Below the pieces are notes generated by a model. That model worked only from the letters and a program-made list of their open reading frames with translations. It was not told the origin of the DNA and ran no database searches. Below, piece after piece: positions 1-10,282 of a stretch of DNA of 64,000 nt (the stretch's first letter is position 1; each line of letters begins with the position of its first letter). Source of the DNA: Psychrobacter sp. 1044 (lineage in GTDB: Bacteria > Pseudomonadota > Gammaproteobacteria > Pseudomonadales > Moraxellaceae). Both the position numbers and the translations under genes were made by a program. Where the stretch lies: positions 62,001-126,000 of the forward strand of contig NZ_CAJHAZ010000006.1 in assembly GCF_904846525.1 (NCBI RefSeq). The letters run 5' to 3'.

Positions 1-1274
1 CACAAGGTCATCACATTACCAAGATAATCCTGTGGTACTAAAATCTGACAACGGGCAATCGGCTCACGGAACTCTTCGATATTATTGGGTTCAGGCAATC
101 TTGATGGATTATCAACGTAGATAATACTGCCATCTTTTTTTACAATCTCATAGATAACTGACGGCGCAGTGGTAATCAAATCCAAGTCATATTCGCGCTC
201 TAAACGCTCTTGGATAATCTCCATGTGCAGCATACCAAGGAAACCACAACGGAAACCAAAACCTAGCGCATCGGAGGTATCAGGCTCGAAGAACAATGAA
301 GCATCGTTGATTTGTAGCTTTTGCAGCGCTTCACGGAATTTTTCAAAATCTGTAGATTCAACAGGGAACATACCAGCATAGACTTGCGGAGTAATCTGTT
401 TAAAACCTGGAATACGCTCAACGTCTGGCGTTTTAGAATGAGTAATCGTATCACCCACTGGCGCGCCAGCGATATCTTTGATACCAGCAATAATAAAACC
501 GACTTCACCCGCCTCCAAGATACCTGTATCGACAGGCTTAGGCGTAAAGACACCGATCGAGCCGACTAAATGCGATTCTTTGGTTGATTTGATATAAAGT
601 TTATCACCTTTTCGGATAGTACCTTCACGTACCCGAACCAATGACACAACGCCTAGATAGTTATCAAACCAAGAGTCAATAATCAATGCTTGTAATGGCG
701 CCTCACGATCACCAGTCGGTGCAGGGATAAATTCAACCAATGCTTCTAGCAGTTTATCGACGCCCAAACCCGATTTAGCAGAGACTCGTGGCGCATCAAC
801 AGCGTCAATTCCAATGATGTCTTCAATCTCTTGAATGACACGCTCAGGCTCGACTTGTGGCAAATCAATTTTATTTAATACCGCCATGACTTCTAGACCC
901 TGATCAACGGCAGTATAGCAGTTGGCCACTGACTGAGCTTCCACCCCTTGCGCGGCATCAACAACCAATAGCGCGCCTTCACAAGCGGCTAGTGAACGCG
1001 ACACCTCATATGAGAAGTCAACGTGTCCTGGAGTATCGATAAAGTTGAGCTGATAGCGCTCACCATTAGGATGATCGTAGAATAAGGTTACCGACTGCGC
1101 TTTAATGGTGATACCGCGCTCACGCTCAATATCCATGGAGTCAAGTACTTGCGCCTGCATCTCGCGATCTTGCAAGGCACCGCACATTTGAATAAAACGA
1201 TCAGCAAGCGTCGACTTGCCATGATCAATGTGGGCAATGATTGAAAAGTTACGAATATTTGCTAATGCAGTCAC
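1..1274 (-). CDS. lepA: Elongation factor 4 (LepA), C-terminus cut by window edge
   Basis: Translational GTPase that binds ribosomes and back-translocates or remodels stalled elongation complexes. About 424 of the usual ~600 residues are present; the C-terminal part lies off the left edge. The G1 loop AHIDHGKST is at residues 14-22, the G3 motif DTPGH at 80-84 and NKID at 134-137, followed by the domain II/III segments typical of LepA. The start is a GTG at 1274 with AGG about 8 bases upstream; it gives the family-typical N-terminus ([20 protein letters not shown]). LepA is often followed by the signal peptidase gene lepB, which would lie outside the window. Identification is secure; only the extent is incomplete. 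Confidence 0.97.
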   Translation of the reverse strand, partial: MTALANIRNFSIIAHIDHGKSTLADRFIQMCGALQDREMQAQVLDSMDIERERGITIKAQSVTLFYDHPNGERYQLNFIDTPGHVDFSYEVSRSLAACEGALLVVDAAQGVEAQSVANCYTAVDQGLEVMAVLNKIDLPQVEPERVIQEIEDIIGIDAVDAPRVSAKSGLGVDKLLEALVEFIPAPTGDREAPLQALIIDSWFDNYLGVVSLVRVREGTIRKGDKLYIKSTKESHLVGSIGVFTPKPVDTGILEAGEVGFIIAGIKDIAGAPVGDTITHSKTPDVERIPGFKQITPQVYAGMFPVESTDFEKFREALQKLQINDASLFFEPDTSDALGFGFRCGFLGMLHMEIIQERLEREYDLDLITTAPSVIYEIVKKDGSIIYVDNPSRLPEPNNIEEFREPIARCQILVPQDYLGNVMTL

Positions 1275-1636
1275 AAAGCGCCTACTAAATTAAGGGTGAT
1301 AGAATAATAAAATTAAGAAATAAATGCTGTCAGGCGCAACCGCTAAAATAGCTGTCCATCATTAAGGGAGCAATAACAAGAGAAAATAATTAGAATCAGC
1401 TTATTTGCCAATATTATCATCTCCAATCAACCGCTCAAGACATCAACTCTTACGCGCAGGCATGAAAGAGTATTCTAGCAGTTTTCTACCATAAAGTAAG
1501 GCGATTTTATTAGCAGAGGGATGATTTACAAGTGAAGTTACGAGCGGATAACTGTACAGATAGAAAGCGAGCGGCTTGATAGCACCTTATTCACTTCGAC
1601 AAGACTCATGCTGACTGGATATGAACAATCAATAAT
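1275..1636. other. Intergenic region between capsule cluster end and lepA
   Basis: About 360 bases without a credible gene. Both flanking genes are on the minus strand, so this must hold the lepA leader/promoter and the 3' end of the kps transcript. I see no clear GC-rich hairpin plus T-run terminator and no repeat copy here. Confidence 0.5.
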
Positions 1637-2881
1637 CTACTGAGGGGTATTGGTTTTGGACAGATCACTCTCTATGGGTTCACATCCTGCGCTATGCAGA
1701 TATTTATGCATCCATGGTGACTTACCGTAAAAAGCCCCGTTGATCTGAGTTTGCTCTATCAAGTATTCACGAAATCTAAGATAAAACTCATTATCTGGGC
1801 GGTTAGGTTGTTGCCAAAACTCATTAAGTGGTTTTTGATCTATCAGTTTCGGCGTATCATAAATCGCGCGACCCATGATCTTGGTAGGTTTTTTGTGATA
1901 TACCGATTGCAACCCTGTCGTGCTATTGATGGTCACCATCCCAATACTGTGTTTCATCAAGGTTGGCAGGTGCATGTCACAACCATAGAATACACGATCA
2001 GCCACTTGATAGCGTCTAGCCAAGCTAGATACCAGCTCGCGATAATCTCGATGACCACGATCTAACGGATGATGCTTGAATACCAGTAATTGCTGCTTAT
2101 CAGCATACTCTGCAAAGCTGGCAATAGACTCATCAATAAACTGCACCACATCACGATAGTCACTATGATGGGTAATCTGCGAGTCATTATGCACTTGTAA
2201 ACTAATCAAAAAATAATTATTACTTTGTTCTTTGGTCAGCTTATTTTGCAATCGCTTATCAGGTAAATACCCTCGCAATTTACGCCATGGTGCTTTGAGC
2301 CAAGCGATTGCTTCTTGCCACGCCGTCATCCCGCGATAGTGCGAATAATGCGGATAGCGACTTTTGTACACCCAAACGATAATATAATAGACAATCGCAG
2401 CGATACTCAAACGATAAAAACGATTGTGAGTATACAGTGGTTTATCATTGGCTTTTTTGAGCGCTTTAATATCTGCCGTATTTAAGCGCGAATAGCCATT
2501 AATGCCATATTCTTGCAATGTAATGTAATCGGGACGCAAATAGCCTTCTTCAAATACAAAAAAAGAGGTGCCCAACTGCTCACTAATACAAGCAGCTTGG
2601 GTGTGATGCGGACGACAATCACCAAAACAGACAATCGCATCAATGCTATTTTCTTCAATGAAAGCCTGTAACCAAGAAGAGAACTGCGCTAACGTATCGG
2701 TATATTCATAGGTACTATCATGATGATAAAAGAATGCATCACCTGCATTAAAGTTAATCTTACTAACCTTAATATTTTGAGTTTGCAGAAATGTCGAAAA
2801 ACGGTTGAAGAATCCGCCCATCTTTCCTTGTAACAGCAAGACGTGTCGATGAGTAAGCAAATGAGACATCGAAGCTGCCAT
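1637..2881 (-). CDS. kpsS: Capsule polysaccharide export/Kdo-linker protein KpsS
   Basis: A 414-residue member of the capsule polysaccharide biosynthesis/export family (KpsS/LipB type). In characterised group 2 capsules KpsS adds the first beta-Kdo to lysophosphatidylglycerol, starting the linker on which the capsule is anchored. Visible family features are the N-terminal LLLQGKMGGFFNRF segment, CFGDCRPHH near residue 88, FFVFEEGYLRPDYITL after it, and KHHPLDRGH with a downstream STTGLQS segment. It is the last gene of the minus-strand kpsM-T-E-D-C-S cluster, 160 bp after kpsC. The ATG at 2881 has no obvious Shine-Dalgarno; the ATG at codon 5 is an alternative. Confidence 0.9.
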   Translation of the reverse strand: MAASMSHLLTHRHVLLLQGKMGGFFNRFSTFLQTQNIKVSKINFNAGDAFFYHHDSTYEYTDTLAQFSSWLQAFIEENSIDAIVCFGDCRPHHTQAACISEQLGTSFFVFEEGYLRPDYITLQEYGINGYSRLNTADIKALKKANDKPLYTHNRFYRLSIAAIVYYIIVWVYKSRYPHYSHYRGMTAWQEAIAWLKAPWRKLRGYLPDKRLQNKLTKEQSNNYFLISLQVHNDSQITHHSDYRDVVQFIDESIASFAEYADKQQLLVFKHHPLDRGHRDYRELVSSLARRYQVADRVFYGCDMHLPTLMKHSIGMVTINSTTGLQSVYHKKPTKIMGRAIYDTPKLIDQKPLNEFWQQPNRPDNEFYLRFREYLIEQTQINGAFYGKSPWMHKYLHSAGCEPIESDLSKTNTPQ

Positions 2882-3041
2882 AGTATTGAATTACCATTAA
2901 TGAGAAGATGAAGGATAAAAGCGAGAGTATTTATTAAACAACTTGAATATTAAGCCGTGTGAATACACATCAATCATCACTGATTATACCGAAAAAGCCC
3001 CTACTTGTCGCAATGGATTTGCGTCACAAGTTTAGAATAAA

Positions 3042-5624
3042 CTAACGAGATAATTTACGCAGGCGCTGCTGCCATTGATGACGCTGCTGCATAAAACGAG
3101 TAGTCGCTTGGCGTTGAAAATTTTCAGATAACATGGATAAAACTGAAGTCGCATGGTTAATCGAGCTATTTATAGGGCTAGATATTTGCGCTTGAGATTC
3201 TGCATTATGAATATCTTTAAGCAAAGGATCGCTTTTAGGAGGGTATAAATAGTCAATCACTTGCTCTACTTGTGCAAGCCCGTAGCCATTTGGCAAACGA
3301 TATAAGGGATAGCTAATAAGCGCACAATATAATAATTGCTCAAGCGTTAATGCAGTGTCGCGTTTTCTTCTCTCTAAATAGTCAGCTTTCGGTGGTAACT
3401 GGGCATCAATATCTGCCGTTAACCCCCAACCAGCATAAAACGGTAAGCCGTAGCAAGTAACGTCTAAACCGCGCAGCAACGCCTCAAAGCCAGTCAATGA
3501 GCTAATCGTATGTACTTCATCAACACACTCTAAGCAATCAGGCATCGCGGTATCATAGGCGACGGCACTGACCTGTTGTAAAAAATCTGCGCTAACCTTA
3601 CCAGTCCTTAGCCCTGCTTCAACGTCAGGATGCGGCTTATAAATAAGATAAGCCTCAGGATTGTCTTGGCATACACGCTCAATCAAGCCGCTGTTGGTTT
3701 TGATCGTTGAGCCGCAGTACTGCACCGATAAATCATCTTCGACTTGACCGATAATAAGCAAACGGCACTTGCCAGATACCCTAGCCTCATGCATCCACGA
3801 AGTATGCTGGTTATTAGCACTGGCGACATCAGCTCCAACATTGTATTTACTCACCCGCTGATTCAGCAATTTATCTTGCAGCTGTTGTACACGGACACTT
3901 TGCTGTGGGTTCAATGCCTGACAATGACGTAGCAACGTCTCTAAATCTGAAGGCTGGGTCGCATCATAATAAATACCTTGCTTATCTATGACGACCGACA
4001 ACGGTGCTAACAACGTCGCGCCCAAACCATTTGAGCGGATAAACCCATCTTCCATACAGTATATAGACGGTAGGGATAAATGCGGCTGTTTCTCAAGTTT
4101 ACGCTGTAATTTATTTTCTACTTGTTGCCGCTTAGCCAAACCCCACACTAATAGAGGCTGCTGATAATCAACACGAAAATGATCAGGATGCAATAAATTC
4201 TTGAGACGTGGCTTGGGTTTGATAAATAATGTCGTACGCGGTAGATTCGTAAAAGCTTTTACAAATGGTAATTTCCAGCGACTAAATTCATATATCGTGA
4301 GATCACCTTCAAGGCGCGCTTGCCAATATCGATTAGTCACTAGCCATTCTATCGCTGTATCAATATCACAGGCTTGCTTGGTGGCTGGATCTATATAACG
4401 ACTATAATCTATATAGGCGCTATAAAATAACGTTTCTAACGTTGCAGATGTTTTTTTAGCAAATGATGTAGGAAACAACGCAGGATTTGAATGTCCCTGA
4501 GCCTCTAACAGTTTGCTGACAAGTTTTTGACGACGTTTTTCGACCGCTTTAAGCAGCTTTTTGGGTGCGCCGCTGTCATCAGTTAGACCCCAACCACTAT
4601 ACCAATTGACCCCGAAGCAATGTACTGCTTTACCTAACATCAACCCTTCAAAACCCATATGGGAGCTGACCGTATAAACATGGTCCACTTGCTCTAATAG
4701 CTGGATAGGATTGAGCGCTTGAGTTAATAGCCGAACCTGCTTAGGTAGTTTTAAACGGGTCAGATATCCCGATTTTGACGCAGGATGTGCCTTTATCCAA
4801 ATATGGGCATGAGGATGATTACGACACGCAGATTTTAACATCTTCTTAAACTGACGTTTATCCGCGCCCGCACCAGTGATAGAAGCATCACCAACCACTT
4901 GGTCAATCAATAAAACATGCGATTTCAAGGGATCTGCTGTTGTATTAACGCCGTCTTCACTTATCAATTCATTCAAGGACGGACAATCGATCACTGTGTT
5001 ATATTTACTGAGCTGCTCATTACAAATACGTGCAATCAATTGCCGCGCACGCGCGTCATCTATTTCGTGATTATTAGGCGTAGTAGCGTTTTTAGTACGC
5101 TCAATAATCAGCCGCTCAAGGCGTGAGTCATGCGTCGTATCAAAATAAATACCAAGGTCATCAACGACGACACTCAGGCCATGACGGCTACTAATACCAG
5201 AATCTAATGAGCGCAAAAAGCCATCTTCGACACTTAATGTCTCAAGCTTTTGCCGCTTAGCCACTTTATTAGCTCGATGATAACTTTTTTTACGACCCCA
5301 ACCGATAAAGGCATCGGGTTGCTGAAAAGAGAGAGAGGAACTGGACAAATGAGTTATCTGATTTTTTACAACATTAGGTAATGGCAATGCAGACAGTAAA
5401 TGCGTTTTACCTGCATTGATACGTTGCGGTATACCTGACCACGGATACCAGCGCTGAATATCTGCCTGCAATACCTGAGACAAAAGTACATTGTTTTGAC
5501 GCATACCCTTACCAATGACCGCCAAATGCTGTGGCAATTGGTATTGCGATGATGGCAAAAGCAGCGCATTATCAGAGTGAGAGGTCACTGCCACATTGAC
5601 ATCATCTGCCGCGCTTTTTGCCAT
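3042..5624 (-). CDS. kpsC: Capsule beta-Kdo transferase KpsC, two-module
   Basis: Elongates the poly-Kdo linker of group 2 capsules by alternating transferase activities. The protein has two related modules, each carrying the marker EDGFxRS: VEDGFLRSLDSG near residue 139 and MEDGFIRSNGLG near 525, each followed by VVxDxxGIYxD and later by a KxHP segment and a VxTxSSxxGFEALxxG-like segment. At about 860 residues it is longer than E. coli KpsC (~675), with extra sequence at the N-terminus and in a C-terminal tail. An in-frame GTG lies 9 bases upstream at 5633, but AAGG sits 9 bases before the ATG at 5624, so I chose the ATG. It follows kpsD by 80 bp in the export operon. Confidence 0.92.
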   Translation of the reverse strand: MAKSAADDVNVAVTSHSDNALLLPSSQYQLPQHLAVIGKGMRQNNVLLSQVLQADIQRWYPWSGIPQRINAGKTHLLSALPLPNVVKNQITHLSSSSLSFQQPDAFIGWGRKKSYHRANKVAKRQKLETLSVEDGFLRSLDSGISSRHGLSVVVDDLGIYFDTTHDSRLERLIIERTKNATTPNNHEIDDARARQLIARICNEQLSKYNTVIDCPSLNELISEDGVNTTADPLKSHVLLIDQVVGDASITGAGADKRQFKKMLKSACRNHPHAHIWIKAHPASKSGYLTRLKLPKQVRLLTQALNPIQLLEQVDHVYTVSSHMGFEGLMLGKAVHCFGVNWYSGWGLTDDSGAPKKLLKAVEKRRQKLVSKLLEAQGHSNPALFPTSFAKKTSATLETLFYSAYIDYSRYIDPATKQACDIDTAIEWLVTNRYWQARLEGDLTIYEFSRWKLPFVKAFTNLPRTTLFIKPKPRLKNLLHPDHFRVDYQQPLLVWGLAKRQQVENKLQRKLEKQPHLSLPSIYCMEDGFIRSNGLGATLLAPLSVVIDKQGIYYDATQPSDLETLLRHCQALNPQQSVRVQQLQDKLLNQRVSKYNVGADVASANNQHTSWMHEARVSGKCRLLIIGQVEDDLSVQYCGSTIKTNSGLIERVCQDNPEAYLIYKPHPDVEAGLRTGKVSADFLQQVSAVAYDTAMPDCLECVDEVHTISSLTGFEALLRGLDVTCYGLPFYAGWGLTADIDAQLPPKADYLERRKRDTALTLEQLLYCALISYPLYRLPNGYGLAQVEQVIDYLYPPKSDPLLKDIHNAESQAQISSPINSSINHATSVLSMLSENFQRQATTRFMQQRHQWQQRLRKLSR

Positions 5625-5704
5625 TTCTAACACCCTTATTCATTACTTTTGCATCTATCTATGCAAATGACTTGTTCTCTTGTTATACAACTTTTCAATA
5701 ATGG

Positions 5705-7486
5705 TTATAAATCGAGAACCACTTTAGCAGCAATGGCCAACTGATAAACAATTTGCGATAAGCCGCGAGCAATTTCTACGCGCTTGGTTTTGACTTTTGG
5801 TAATACCATAATCTCATCGCCTTGCTGGATACGGTAAGCGGTATTGACCACCTCACTGGCGCCATTTTGATGGATAATCAAGATTTCTTTAACATCAGCA
5901 TTGTCAGAGAAACCGCCTGAATTGGCAACATAATCACCAACGGTATAATCTGGATTAAAGGTCAGCGCGCCTTGTGCTCGTACTTGACCATTAACGGTAA
6001 TGACAGACGTTTGCGCAGGTATCTCAATGATATCACCTTGCTGCAGAATAATATCCTGCCACGAATTCGGGACGACAACAATTTGACCCGTCGTTTTAAC
6101 ATTACGCGCTTTGGCAACAAACTGCTTAACCAATGCTGCATCGTCTTGACGCAGTGCTGCTTCTTCACGAGTGGTCGACTGCGTGGCAAGCGTCAGCTCT
6201 TCTAGACGATCGAGTGACTCATTAATCATGCGTTTTTGTTGCTCAGCAACAGACTCACGATAAATGGTCAGATGAGTCAATTTAGCGAGTGGGCTTGGCT
6301 GTAGCTGTGGCACGATGTCCTTTAAGCGAGCACCATATGGTACAACCATGGCACCATTACCTGTATGCGCACCTTTTACTTGCACCGCGATTGTGCCCGC
6401 ATAACGATCGGAGGTAACTACCATCTGATCACCATTATAAACAGGCACGTTTTGAGCTTCTGCCAACGAGTAATATTCCGCCGTCTGTGCACGTCCTGCA
6501 CTGCGAGTGATACTAACGTTGGTGGCATTTGCTGCGGGATTGGCCACTTGCAACACATCACCAATGGTCAGATCGTTCACATCAAATTCAAAGGTATATT
6601 CGTTTTGAACTTGGCCGCCTACTTCAAAGGTTTTTTTCTGCGGCGCGACCGTAATCACATCGCCATCACGAAAAGAGAATGCTTGTAATTTACCCGCTAG
6701 TAAAAAATCATACAGGTTGACTTGCTGTAGCATTTGCCCATTACGTTTGATTTGAATATCAATATAACTACCACGTGTTGGGTCAACGCCGCCTGCTCTA
6801 TCCAAATAAGACAATACAGAGTCTGCTGCTAAACCGCCGTAATAACCTGGTTGTTTAACGAAACCTGTTACAAATACTTTTACTGGCTGTGCTTGCTCTA
6901 ATGAAGCATAAACGCCAACGTTCGAGCGATAAATACGACTGACAGCACTTTTTACCACATTTTGTAGACTGCCATTTTGCACACCTGAGACACGTACTGG
7001 ACCGATATTTGGCAAGAAAATATTGCCTTGTGGGTCGACGGTCATGGTAGCAGCATATTGATAAGCGCCCCACATCCTTACTTGGACGTTATCACCCGGG
7101 TTGATCACGTAACTGTCATTAAAGGTAGAGCCAGAGGTGGTCGAAAATGCTCCACGGAAGAGCTGCTCACCAAACATCATGTCTTGGGTGTTGATTTCTT
7201 GATAGGGGCGCGTGGTATTGATGACTGACTGACTTGGCAAGCTTGAGGCATTAACCGCTTCTTGCGCGGTCGCCTGTCCTGATACACCACCTGAAAATGC
7301 CTGTGTTGAGACATTGATGTTATTGCTGTTTTGGTCTTGACTCATGCTGTTATTGCTGGTGCCAAAGCTAGACCCTGAGATTTGATCAGCATAACTGCCT
7401 GCTGCTAGTGCTGATACACTGCTGGCTGCCATGGCCAAACTTAACACTTTTATCACGGTCACAATAGGACGTGGTTTCATATTCAT
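5705..7486 (-). CDS. kpsD: Polysaccharide export outer-membrane protein (KpsD/Wza family)
   Basis: Outer-membrane/periplasmic channel component through which capsule leaves the cell. The 593-residue protein starts with a signal peptide (MNMKPRPIVTVIKVLSLAM, then AASSVSALAAGS). A Ser/Asn/Gln-rich linker follows. The poly-export domain starts near residue 120 (YVINPGDNVQVRMWG), then there are several SLBB-type beta-grasp domains (VFVTGFVKQPGYYGG; ITVNGQVRAQGALTF) and a C-terminal helix. Length matches KpsD (~560) better than Wza (~380). It lies between kpsE and kpsC. No lipobox cysteine is seen, in keeping with KpsD rather than Wza. Confidence 0.9.
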   Translation of the reverse strand: MNMKPRPIVTVIKVLSLAMAASSVSALAAGSYADQISGSSFGTSNNSMSQDQNSNNINVSTQAFSGGVSGQATAQEAVNASSLPSQSVINTTRPYQEINTQDMMFGEQLFRGAFSTTSGSTFNDSYVINPGDNVQVRMWGAYQYAATMTVDPQGNIFLPNIGPVRVSGVQNGSLQNVVKSAVSRIYRSNVGVYASLEQAQPVKVFVTGFVKQPGYYGGLAADSVLSYLDRAGGVDPTRGSYIDIQIKRNGQMLQQVNLYDFLLAGKLQAFSFRDGDVITVAPQKKTFEVGGQVQNEYTFEFDVNDLTIGDVLQVANPAANATNVSITRSAGRAQTAEYYSLAEAQNVPVYNGDQMVVTSDRYAGTIAVQVKGAHTGNGAMVVPYGARLKDIVPQLQPSPLAKLTHLTIYRESVAEQQKRMINESLDRLEELTLATQSTTREEAALRQDDAALVKQFVAKARNVKTTGQIVVVPNSWQDIILQQGDIIEIPAQTSVITVNGQVRAQGALTFNPDYTVGDYVANSGGFSDNADVKEILIIHQNGASEVVNTAYRIQQGDEIMVLPKVKTKRVEIARGLSQIVYQLAIAAKVVLDL

Positions 7487-7541
7487 GAGTGGTATTCCTT
7501 TGCTGATCTATCGATCATTACTGATATCTGGTGTGTTAAAA

Positions 7542-8657
7542 CTAGCTACGATGATCACGAACAACTGCCATCACTAGGCGCACAAATCCATAAAGCATCA
7601 AAAGTAATGCTAGCGACGTCCAAATAATATAGGCGCGGCGTGGATAAGTTGCTTCTTCAGCCTGATATGGTGTTGAGATAACAATCAAATTCTTCATCTT
7701 TTTAAAAGCTTCTAAACGTGCCTTTTCAAGCGAAGATAAAGAAAGCTTATACAGCTCAGTGGCGAAATCGACATCAGCTTTGATGGTTTCAAACTGTACT
7801 GCTTGTCGATTTAGCTTAGTAGTATTTGGCGAGGTCAGTTTGGTTTGCTCTTGAAGAATTTGCTCTTCGACTGCTTTGATCTGGCTTCTTAGTGACACTA
7901 CTTGCGGTGCGTCTGGGTTCAGATAGCTGAGTAATTGACGCTCTTCAGTACGTAATGAACTTAATTGCGCTTGCAAACTCCCAATCACCTGATTCACAAT
8001 TTGAGCATTGGATTGTGGATCGTAAATCTCATTTTCGTTCTGATAGTTTAACAATTTCTCTTTGGCATCATTCAAGCGATCTTGTGATTCATCTAACTGT
8101 GTCTCAGCAAATAACAACTGATCACGAGCCACCTCTTGTGAAATACGGTTGACGAACTGCTCAGACTCATTGAGGATCGTTTTATTCAGCTCAAAAGCAT
8201 ACTTTGGATCAAAGGCTTCCGTCGATACTGACAGCACATAGCTTTGCTCGTCCAGATTGATGTGTACACGCTTTTTGAAGTACTCAAGTAATTCTTCTTG
8301 TGTGGCATCAGGCTCAATTTCATTGAGCGGATCTGAGCCATCGACATGATACGCTTCGCGGAACTTGAACTTATTATCAAGGCGCTTCACCATATCATTG
8401 GATAGAATATACTCGGTCAGATAAGTCGCATCTTCTTTACTGGTACTGTTCACACCCAACAAGGCCGACAGTCCACCGCCAGAAGGCACACTGGTATCAC
8501 TGACTTGTTTGACCACCACATCAGCCGTCGAAATAAACCGCGGATGAGCAATGGTCATGACATAAAATATCACCAATACCCAAGGGAGGACCACCAAGCC
8601 AATAAACAGCGAGAAGTCAATTATCTTATTTTTTCGCTTTGTGGACATGCTCTTCAT
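7542..8657 (-). CDS. kpsE: Capsule export inner-membrane/periplasmic adaptor KpsE
   Basis: Polysaccharide co-polymerase-type protein that links the KpsMT transporter to KpsD. One transmembrane segment lies just after a short basic N-terminus (IIDFSLFIGLVVLPWVLVIF). A long periplasmic coiled-coil region (roughly residues 140-310) follows, and a second transmembrane segment near the C-terminus (AYIIWTSLALLLMLYGFV) is preceded by the family PxxPxxAxYPRR-like sequence. The open frame could start at a TTG at 8687, inside kpsT, but ATGs at 8657 and 8648 are more plausible; GAGG lies 3 and 12 bases before them, so neither is decisive. It overlaps kpsT by 23-32 bp, suggesting coupled translation. Confidence 0.9.
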   Translation of the reverse strand: MKSMSTKRKNKIIDFSLFIGLVVLPWVLVIFYVMTIAHPRFISTADVVVKQVSDTSVPSGGGLSALLGVNSTSKEDATYLTEYILSNDMVKRLDNKFKFREAYHVDGSDPLNEIEPDATQEELLEYFKKRVHINLDEQSYVLSVSTEAFDPKYAFELNKTILNESEQFVNRISQEVARDQLLFAETQLDESQDRLNDAKEKLLNYQNENEIYDPQSNAQIVNQVIGSLQAQLSSLRTEERQLLSYLNPDAPQVVSLRSQIKAVEEQILQEQTKLTSPNTTKLNRQAVQFETIKADVDFATELYKLSLSSLEKARLEAFKKMKNLIVISTPYQAEEATYPRRAYIIWTSLALLLMLYGFVRLVMAVVRDHRS

Positions 8658-9297
8658 ATACCTCAATCGCTTCTGTTGTGTCTTCAAAGACGTGTGCTGT
8701 TTGATCCATTAGCACAATACCAATATCACAATTACGCTTAATATCACCGATGTTATGCGATACGATTAAAAACCCTGCTTGTTCACGGCGCGCGGCCAAT
8801 ATCTCTTCACTACGCTTACGAAAAGCCGCATCACCCACAGCGCCCGCTTCATCAAGCATATAATAATCAAAATCGAAGGCCAAGCTTAGCCCAAAGGTTA
8901 ATCGCGCTCTCATGCCTGATGAATAACTTTTTACCGGCATATCGAAATAGTTTCCGATATCTGCAAACTCTTCCACAAAACGAATTTTTTCGTCAATATA
9001 GGGACCGCTTGAATAAAGACGGCAAACAAAGCGGACGTTTTGACGACCCGTCAAACTACCTTGGAAACCGCCGGCTACCCCTACTGGCCAAGAAATCGTC
9101 GAGTCGGTAATAATCTCTCCGTGATCAGGCTTATCTAGTCCGCAAATAATACGCAGCAAAGTCGATTTACCCGCCCCGTTACGACCGAGTAAACCCACAC
9201 TTTTTTTATCACCAATGGTCAGATTCAAATCTTTAAATAGATAATGTCGACCCTGCTTGGTCATAAAGGACTTAGAAACATTTCTAATTTCAATCAT
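8626..9297 (-). CDS. kpsT: Capsule ABC transporter ATPase KpsT
   Basis: ATPase subunit of the ABC exporter that moves lipid-linked capsule across the inner membrane. All nucleotide-binding motifs are present in 223 residues: Walker A GRNGAGKST at 38-46, the signature YSSGMRARL near 125-133, Walker B FDYYMLDE at 143-150, and the switch histidine in VSHN. The length is typical of KpsT/BexA. It begins 14 bp after kpsM ends and overlaps kpsE downstream. The YSSGM form of the signature is characteristic of polysaccharide exporters. Confidence 0.95.
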   Translation of the reverse strand: MIEIRNVSKSFMTKQGRHYLFKDLNLTIGDKKSVGLLGRNGAGKSTLLRIICGLDKPDHGEIITDSTISWPVGVAGGFQGSLTGRQNVRFVCRLYSSGPYIDEKIRFVEEFADIGNYFDMPVKSYSSGMRARLTFGLSLAFDFDYYMLDEAGAVGDAAFRKRSEEILAARREQAGFLIVSHNIGDIKRNCDIGIVLMDQTAHVFEDTTEAIEVYEEHVHKAKK

Positions 9298-9311
9298 TCA
9301 CTTACCCGTCG

Positions 9312-10124
9312 TTATTTAGAACGTATTAGGTCTCTTTCTACCGCTTTATACATGAGTAGACCTAAAAAATTTACTGCAACCGTCCACTTTAAAAAATACG
9401 TTATATCGATATTATAAATAGGATAACTGGGTGCTAAAGCATGCCGCATCAATTCAATATTATGAATATAAGGAATATATAATAAATAACTCAGATATGG
9501 CTCAGGAATAATATGGATAGAATAAACTATGCCAGAACCAAAATATAAAATAGTAAAAACTAAACTTATGATTTTACTAATTTCACCACCATAATAACCG
9601 ACAACCATCATAATCATTGCCAGACCAAAGCCAAATAAGAATAGCGTTATCCAACAGAATAATACTATGTGTAATTGTGAGAAACTAATAGATGTACCAA
9701 TAAATGCCAACATCACCAAAAGTAGTAAGAAGGTAAAAAAGTAAATCACTAATTCCAAAAATGAGCGGGCAATAATGACATCGATATGACGCACAGCTCG
9801 GTACATTAGAAGACCCTGATTAGCTTCTACGGCACCCAATGCGCGTGTAGCAATAGTGCTCATCATTCGGAATGATACTAAACCTGCGACCAAGAATAAT
9901 TTATAATCCATTCCTGGCAAAACTCGAGCCATAATAGTACCAAATATGATCAAATAGACACCAACTTGAAAAAGTATTTCAAGTGGCGCCCACAGATAGC
10001 CCAAGCGATAACCACCAAAGCGCGTTTGCAGCTCACGCATTAGCAGAGCATGAAATGCGGCACCCATGACTTTTAGACCACTGCGATGCTTAATAGGACG
10101 ATAAGGAGGTAGTTGTACAGACAT
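9312..10124 (-). CDS. kpsM: Capsule ABC transporter permease KpsM
   Basis: Inner-membrane permease of the capsule exporter (ABC-2 family). The 270-residue protein carries the amphipathic N-terminal segment with the family ALLMRELQTRFGGYRLGYLW motif, followed by about six hydrophobic segments (for example LEILFQVGVYLIIFGTIM, LVIYFFTFLLLLVMLAFIG, CWITLFLFGFGLAMIMMVVG). It is the first gene of the kpsM-T-E-D-C-S transcript. The ~230-bp leader upstream holds a perfect palindrome and the terminator of the preceding tRNA unit. Confidence 0.94.
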   Translation of the reverse strand: MSVQLPPYRPIKHRSGLKVMGAAFHALLMRELQTRFGGYRLGYLWAPLEILFQVGVYLIIFGTIMARVLPGMDYKLFLVAGLVSFRMMSTIATRALGAVEANQGLLMYRAVRHIDVIIARSFLELVIYFFTFLLLLVMLAFIGTSISFSQLHIVLFCWITLFLFGFGLAMIMMVVGYYGGEISKIISLVFTILYFGSGIVYSIHIIPEPYLSYLLYIPYIHNIELMRHALAPSYPIYNIDITYFLKWTVAVNFLGLLMYKAVERDLIRSK

Positions 10125-10282
10125 GGCGTTACAGGACTTTACCGAAAACAGCCCCTATGATAAGTAAGCGGGACATAAGTTACAACAATTAATCTGTACC
10201 TAAACAGATAAAGCTATGGTTTAGCAAGAAATCAGTAGGTAATTATAATGTTTTATGGTGCGACTTGAGCCATTCACCATAT

